Shown here: one piece after another, positions 59,555 to 64,000 of the stretch
How positions within the stretch are numbered: the first letter of the stretch is position 1
Layout: each line of letters opens with the position of its first letter
DNA from: an uncultured Erysipelotrichaceae bacterium
GTDB lineage: Bacteria > Bacillota_I > Bacilli_A > RFN20 > CAG-826
Direction: 5' to 3'
Assembly (NCBI GenBank): GCA_900314865.1
Contig: OMWW01000001.1
Location: forward strand, 127,457-191,456
DNA: 64,000 nucleotides
Program-made: the position numbers and the translations under genes
The notes under the pieces: model-generated
The model's database searches: none
What the model was told of the DNA's origin: nothing
Seen by the model: only the letters and a program-made list of their open reading frames with translations

Positions 59555-60295
59555 ATGAAAAATTTACGTTATTTTACCGATGATGCCATAACAATGTTTA
59601 AGGCAAATAAAGAGGATTTTTGTGCAAAAATGCGCGAATTCCCAAATAGCACAGATTGGTTGAAATCGTTTTATGGCGATGAACCAACCGTTCCTTCAAA
59701 ATATAGTTTTGATTTTGAATTCAAGCCTTTTGATAAAAAATCATCAACTAGAGACTTTGATAATGCAGTCGCACTTTACGAATTATTTGAAGAAAACAAT
59801 ATTGGCCCAGCAACAATCTACAATGAAAAATTTTTAACTGGATTTATTTTCACATTTGGCTATGAATATTTTATGAATGTTATGGGGGCAGACCAGGTTA
59901 CTCACGTTTTTGCAACTTTGTTCTTTGATGACGGCACCCATCGTGCTGTTGCTAGAAATGTTGTTGGACAGTTGTATAGATATGTTGAAATGACAGTCGA
60001 CGATACATTGGTGGATAGATATGAAATAACGAGATACGTATTTCAAAACCCCGCATTATTTAGAATCAAATACAACACCTCGGTTGATGGAGAAAATACA
60101 ACCAGAGCCATTTTTAAGGCATTTAGAGAATGGACTGAAGAAACGCATAAATCTCCAACAACACCTATGGTAGAGAAGCTTAAAGTACATTTATCTGTTT
60201 TAGCTAACATTAGCGAGACTGATTTAATGGACGAAAGAGCTTTAATTAATTATTTGAAAGAATTTATTAAGAAAGTGGATCATAAATTGGCGTAA
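59555..60295 (+). CDS. Unknown protein of the GHKL-methylase operon (possibly DUF6339-like)
   Basis: A 246-residue protein. The start is set at the ATG one base after the previous stop, giving MKNLRYFTDDAITMFKANKE; an earlier in-frame start would overlap the previous gene. The opening (RYFTDDAI...) and overall length recall DUF6339, found in defence neighbourhoods, but the match is from memory and weak. A mixed region (FDNAVALYELFEENNIGPAT) is followed by helices. The last base of its stop is the first base of the methylase ATG. Confidence 0.7.
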   Translation: MKNLRYFTDDAITMFKANKEDFCAKMREFPNSTDWLKSFYGDEPTVPSKYSFDFEFKPFDKKSSTRDFDNAVALYELFEENNIGPATIYNEKFLTGFIFTFGYEYFMNVMGADQVTHVFATLFFDDGTHRAVARNVVGQLYRYVEMTVDDTLVDRYEITRYVFQNPALFRIKYNTSVDGENTTRAIFKAFREWTEETHKSPTTPMVEKLKVHLSVLANISETDLMDERALINYLKEFIKKVDHKLA

Positions 60296-61596
60296 TGAAA
60301 CCTTTTGTTAAGTGGGCTGGTGGAAAAAAACAAATTCTCCCGTTGATATTAGAAAAGATTAATGGGTGTATTTCGTCTACCAATAAAAAGGATTATGTGT
60401 TTATCGAACCTTTCGTTGGTGGTGGAGTCGTTTTTATTACACTTAAAAATAGCAGAACAATTATTAATGATTTAAACAAAGAACTAATTACTGCATATCG
60501 CGTTATAAGAAACAACCCACAAGAATTAATGAAAAGGCTTGATGTGATGTTTTATGAATTTTCCCTAAGAGGCGAAGAATATTACAAAATAATTAGAAGT
60601 GAAGACAAAGAAGAAGGCTATCCTTCATTCGACGATTTACACATAGCTTCAAGAATGATTTTTTTGAATAAAACTTGTTTTAATGGTTTGTATAGGGTTA
60701 ATTCAGAAGGATATTTTAATACTCCGATGGGAAGAAATAAAACCAAAAGTTTTTATGATAAAAAGAATATTGAACAACTATCTAGATTTCTAAAATCAAT
60801 TCCAGAAGAAAACATAATGAATGGCTCTTATAAACTAGCAATGAGAAGAGCCGGTATTGGTGACATCGTTTATGTGGATCCTCCGTATGACTACACAGAA
60901 AACGATGGGTTTACTAAATATCAAAAAGAAGGATTTACGTTAGAAGATTTAATTGAATTAAAGGAAGAATGCGATAAAGCTTTAGATTCTGAAGCGTTTG
61001 TAATCATTTCCAATAATGACACAAAAGCAGTAAGAGAAGCCTTTAAAAATGACTCTAAACACAATTATTCTTTCTATTATATAGAAAAGCTTGATACAAA
61101 AAGATTAATTAACTGCAAAGGCAACCTTCGTAATACTGGGAAAGAAATATTAATCGTTGGTGTTCCTTGTTCTTTTCCGCAAGTCAAAGATGTTACTAAA
61201 TTACTTGAATATGTTCGTATAAAAAATGAAAAAGATCTCAAAAACGAAGAATATCTTTTAAATCGATTTGGAGTTACGAAACTACGTGTTACTCAAATAT
61301 TATCCACTCTTCAGTATTTTGATGTAATCGACAATAACTTTGGATTCACAAGCAAAGGTAAAGAACTTAGAAAATGCTCTAAAAAAACACTTAATAGAGA
61401 AATGAAAAACGTGATCTTAGAAAAGCCTATCTTTAAAGAAGTTTATGACAATGATTCAAAAGACACATCTAACAAAATGGACAACTCTCAAATAACTGAG
61501 ATTATTAAAAGAAACAGCACTAATATTAAAGATGGGATTGCTATTAAAAGAGCAAAGTTTGTGAGAGAAATAGTGGATTGGTGTTTGGCAAATTAA
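60295..61596 (+). CDS. Dam-class DNA adenine methyltransferase with C-terminal extension
   Basis: A 433-residue N6-adenine methyltransferase of the D12/alpha class. Motifs are FVKWAGGKKQILP (residues 4-16), IEPFVGGGVVF (SAM binding, about 41-51), NDLNKEL and the catalytic DPPYDYTE (about 197-204). Typical Dam/M.DpnII enzymes are 270-285 residues. Here residues 295-433 add a winged-helix-like part (LNRFGVTKLRVTQILSTLQY), perhaps for target recognition. The related Dam and DpnII enzymes recognise GATC, but the target here cannot be told. Its place in a GHKL/helicase operon suggests self-DNA marking. Confidence 0.92.
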   Translation: MKPFVKWAGGKKQILPLILEKINGCISSTNKKDYVFIEPFVGGGVVFITLKNSRTIINDLNKELITAYRVIRNNPQELMKRLDVMFYEFSLRGEEYYKIIRSEDKEEGYPSFDDLHIASRMIFLNKTCFNGLYRVNSEGYFNTPMGRNKTKSFYDKKNIEQLSRFLKSIPEENIMNGSYKLAMRRAGIGDIVYVDPPYDYTENDGFTKYQKEGFTLEDLIELKEECDKALDSEAFVIISNNDTKAVREAFKNDSKHNYSFYYIEKLDTKRLINCKGNLRNTGKEILIVGVPCSFPQVKDVTKLLEYVRIKNEKDLKNEEYLLNRFGVTKLRVTQILSTLQYFDVIDNNFGFTSKGKELRKCSKKTLNREMKNVILEKPIFKEVYDNDSKDTSNKMDNSQITEIIKRNSTNIKDGIAIKRAKFVREIVDWCLAN

Positions 61597-61597
61597 T

Positions 61598-64000
61598 ATG
61601 GAAAAAGCAAAAGAACTGATTAACCAAATATACCTTGACGTCAAGAAGCGCTACCCAGAATTCGAGTATAGGAAATACGATACTTCTGACACAGTTTATT
61701 TTGGGCAGACTTCTAGACAATTTCCTGGCAAGAACGGGAATGGGTTTAAGTTCTATAAAGAATATAATCGATACAAAGTCGGCGTTAAAAGCAATTTAAA
61801 AACCGGTAAGCTTGACGATCACGTGTTTCTTTTGCCTGAACAATTTGAACAAGCTAGAGCGTGTATTTTCGCCCTATATGAAATACCTTTAACAACAACA
61901 TCTACAATACAAAGTTCAATAAAAGAATTTGAAAGAGCATTAATTGATAACGGAATAAGGTTGGAACCAAAACCAAGTGCAAAAGGCACAACAACAAGGT
62001 TTTTATCAGAGTATGATTCTAGTTTTGCTCCTGTCATTGTTTCTTCTGATGAAATGGGCAATAAACCAATTATTAGAATTAAAAAATACGCTCCACTCAG
62101 TTCAGACAAAAACAAAGAAGAAAATGGATATTTTGAATATGATTTATTTAAAAGCAAGAACTCTAGATTCATAAATCCTATTGAAAAGATTCATATTTTG
62201 TTAATGACAGTTGAGTTATATAACAACGTTTCGAAATCTCCTGTTTTGAATGTCATAAAAGACATTGCTCTTGGTTATAACCTAAAAGTGATTGATTTAT
62301 ATGGTGAGAATTTCGAATTCAAAATCATCTTATCTAAAGGCTTTGAGTTAGTTGCTCTTAAATCTAAAGGCAAAATGATTATTAGAGCAAAGAACAGAAT
62401 AACTGGTGAAATAAGCGATTTTGATTTTAGTGAAGATGGTGCTTTTGAGGCTTTTGGGTTTTTATTTAAATATCAACCAAAAGTCGCACCGATTAAAACA
62501 AAAGAATTCAAAATCTCTTTAAAAAACAAACACATTAAGTTAAAGACAGAAGAAAGCTCATATCTGGAGTGCGATTCCAATGGAGAAATAATATGGCTAT
62601 CTAGTGATGATTCGATCGTTGAAATCAATAACGGAGTTTTACATGCTCTCAAATCAGGAACCGCAACAATAACCGCAAAAAACGGAACTGCTTTTGACAC
62701 ATGCGTGGTTGATGTTGAAGAAGCTGTTGTCTTGCCTCCGCTTTCTGCTAAAGCTCAATATTTTGTTGAGCAAGTAGCCGAAATAAAATCCGAATCCACA
62801 GCAGACGATTTTGAATTACTATTTGAACAATATGATGAATTAGAAGACGACGATTGCAACGACAGTAGAGTTGCTGAAGCATATGAATTGTTAAAAGCAC
62901 TAAGCAGTGAAGAAGATGCTGTTCCTCAATCTGTTAGATTTGTTTATGCTTCAAAATCATTTTTGAAGGAAGTCGAAAGTCTTGAATCGGAATATTTAGA
63001 ATATCTTGAAGGCATTAAAAAATCTTTTAACACATTAAAAAGTAATGAACTTGCTAATTATTTAATTTCAAAAAGGTTGGTTTACATTGACGGATATTTA
63101 AAGATAAGAGTAAAAAACGGAGATAAACACAGGATTATTTTCTGCTTTGGGAATAAGCTCGGAAAGAACCCAAAAGATATCTATGTTTTTGATTACAATA
63201 GAACACACGATTTTTCTAATATAAGAAATCTTCATCCAGAAGAACAACAATATTCTCTTTGGGCGTTAGATAAACCAAAAATAGTAGTCCCTCCTCTTAC
63301 CAAGAAGCAGGAAGCAATTTCACTTTCTGTTGATAAACCTTTGATTTGTACTGGATGTGCTGGTAGCGGAAAAACCCTTATAAGTGTCTATATGTACATC
63401 CATCTTTTAGACAAAGATTTCAATGGCATAGAAAATGTCAGACACGACCAGCTTGTTTATGTTACTTATAACGAAAACGCTAGAGATAATGCTGCAAACC
63501 AGATTAAAGAAATTGTCGATTCTGCGAACTGCAAAACCATTTTCGAATTCTTTTACGATATAGCTAAACCTGATTTAGAAGGCTTAACTTATGCCGATGA
63601 GAACAATTTTGTCTCGTGGTGGAAAAGCGAAATCACAAACCACTTGTTAAAAATAAAAATGAACAGTCTTTCCAAATCAAACCCAATTAAGTATGTTTAT
63701 ACATTCTTCAGAGGTTTATATAAGGGAAGTATGTTTAGGTGGGAGCTTACTCATGATGATAAGTGTTTAACGAGAGAGCAAATGATTAATCTTTTAAACA
63801 AAGAGCCAATTGAAGAAGAACGTGTGAATCTTATTTATGATATCTGTGAGCTATATCAACAGTATTTAGACAACAATAAGATGTATGATGATAACGATTT
63901 GGCTCGATTTGCAGCAAAGAGATTAAGCAAGGGCATAGCTAAAAAGTTCAACCATATAATTATTGATGAAGTACAAGATTTAACAGAAGTCCAGCTAGAT
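61598..64000 (+). CDS. UvrD-like SF1 helicase with embedded Ig-like (Big_2) domain, partial
   Basis: The frame is open from the ATG, one base after the methylase stop, to the window edge (801 codons), so the C-terminus is missing. The N-terminal 290 residues are unknown. Residues about 300-375 look like a Big_2 Ig-like domain: IIWLSSDDSIVEINNGVLHA, then LKSGTATITAKNGTAFDTCV. After about 200 helical residues comes a UvrD/Rep ATPase with Walker A CTGCAGSGKTL (about 584) and Walker B IIIDEVQDLTE (about 788). Helicases of this class drive DNA unwinding in repair and restriction. An Ig-like fold, normally extracellular, in a cytoplasmic helicase is very unusual. Confidence 0.85.
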   Translation, partial: MEKAKELINQIYLDVKKRYPEFEYRKYDTSDTVYFGQTSRQFPGKNGNGFKFYKEYNRYKVGVKSNLKTGKLDDHVFLLPEQFEQARACIFALYEIPLTTTSTIQSSIKEFERALIDNGIRLEPKPSAKGTTTRFLSEYDSSFAPVIVSSDEMGNKPIIRIKKYAPLSSDKNKEENGYFEYDLFKSKNSRFINPIEKIHILLMTVELYNNVSKSPVLNVIKDIALGYNLKVIDLYGENFEFKIILSKGFELVALKSKGKMIIRAKNRITGEISDFDFSEDGAFEAFGFLFKYQPKVAPIKTKEFKISLKNKHIKLKTEESSYLECDSNGEIIWLSSDDSIVEINNGVLHALKSGTATITAKNGTAFDTCVVDVEEAVVLPPLSAKAQYFVEQVAEIKSESTADDFELLFEQYDELEDDDCNDSRVAEAYELLKALSSEEDAVPQSVRFVYASKSFLKEVESLESEYLEYLEGIKKSFNTLKSNELANYLISKRLVYIDGYLKIRVKNGDKHRIIFCFGNKLGKNPKDIYVFDYNRTHDFSNIRNLHPEEQQYSLWALDKPKIVVPPLTKKQEAISLSVDKPLICTGCAGSGKTLISVYMYIHLLDKDFNGIENVRHDQLVYVTYNENARDNAANQIKEIVDSANCKTIFEFFYDIAKPDLEGLTYADENNFVSWWKSEITNHLLKIKMNSLSKSNPIKYVYTFFRGLYKGSMFRWELTHDDKCLTREQMINLLNKEPIEEERVNLIYDICELYQQYLDNNKMYDDNDLARFAAKRLSKGIAKKFNHIIIDEVQDLTEVQLD

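Noticed and set aside
1-64000. tRNA, rRNA and CRISPR arrays
   Set aside because: I looked for cloverleaf-type TTCGA..CCA stretches, conserved rRNA blocks and regularly spaced repeats on both strands and saw none. The integration site of the element is therefore not a visible tRNA.
40190-64000. A complete prophage
   Set aside because: An integrase and primase are present, but no capsid, terminase, portal or tail gene is seen. An integrative element or satellite fits better.
1-64000. Mollicutes code with TGA as tryptophan
   Set aside because: Tryptophans are encoded by TGG, and TGA acts as a stop, for example at the end of the DUF2997 gene (49068-49070).

Overview
The window looks like a chromosome segment of a low-GC member of the Bacillota, of the kind found among uncultured gut Bacilli related to Mollicutes (RF39- or RFN20-like). 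The reasons are the AT-rich sequence, strong GGAGG ribosome binding sites, a Firmicutes-type dnaX-ebfC-recR-tmk-holB-ricT-rsmI run, pyruvate phosphate dikinase, and many secreted proteins with Ig-like (Big_3) domains. The code is standard: tryptophan is TGG and TGA is used as a stop. The lineage is inferred by reading, not from a database search.

1-40,200 is mostly chromosomal backbone. It holds DNA replication and repair and RNA genes (1-6,500), then a DUF2188 protein, a secreted endonuclease I, two PII-like proteins with a DUF1538 membrane protein, and an RluA-type pseudouridine synthase. A cluster of two ATP-grasp enzymes with a GrpB-like protein follows. Next come large Ig-domain surface proteins, a TetR-regulated heterodimeric ABC exporter, gpsA, mntP, a repeat-rich lipoprotein, an FGGY kinase, ppdK, an O-antigen-ligase-like protein and an RlmD-type methyltransferase. 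Two copies of a small locus resembling a type I toxin-antitoxin (27.4-27.7 kb and 31.36-31.46 kb) flank mntP and a lipoprotein gene. The peptide frame is conserved between the copies with only synonymous differences.

40,200-64,000 is accessory DNA. Two XRE regulators precede a tightly packed operon (41,061-50,148). It encodes an unknown protein, a Ycf46-type AAA+ ATPase, a UPF1/DNA2-like SF1 helicase, two large unknown proteins, a DUF2997 protein, a Ycf35/DUF1257-like protein and a small radical-SAM protein. A 20-24 nt repeat occurs before the first XRE gene, before the operon and at its end. A large serine recombinase with a coupled 35-aa ORF, an XRE protein and a PrimPol/D5-type primase-helicase (51,059-56,033) then mark an integrative element.

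The last part (56,449 to the window end) is a second packed operon: a small protein, a GHKL (MORC/MutL-like) ATPase, two unknown proteins, a Dam-class adenine methyltransferase, and a UvrD-like helicase cut off by the window. The helicase has an Ig-like Big_2 domain embedded before its ATPase. This reads as a methylase-linked defence operon. The two packed operons are the best candidates for undescribed systems.
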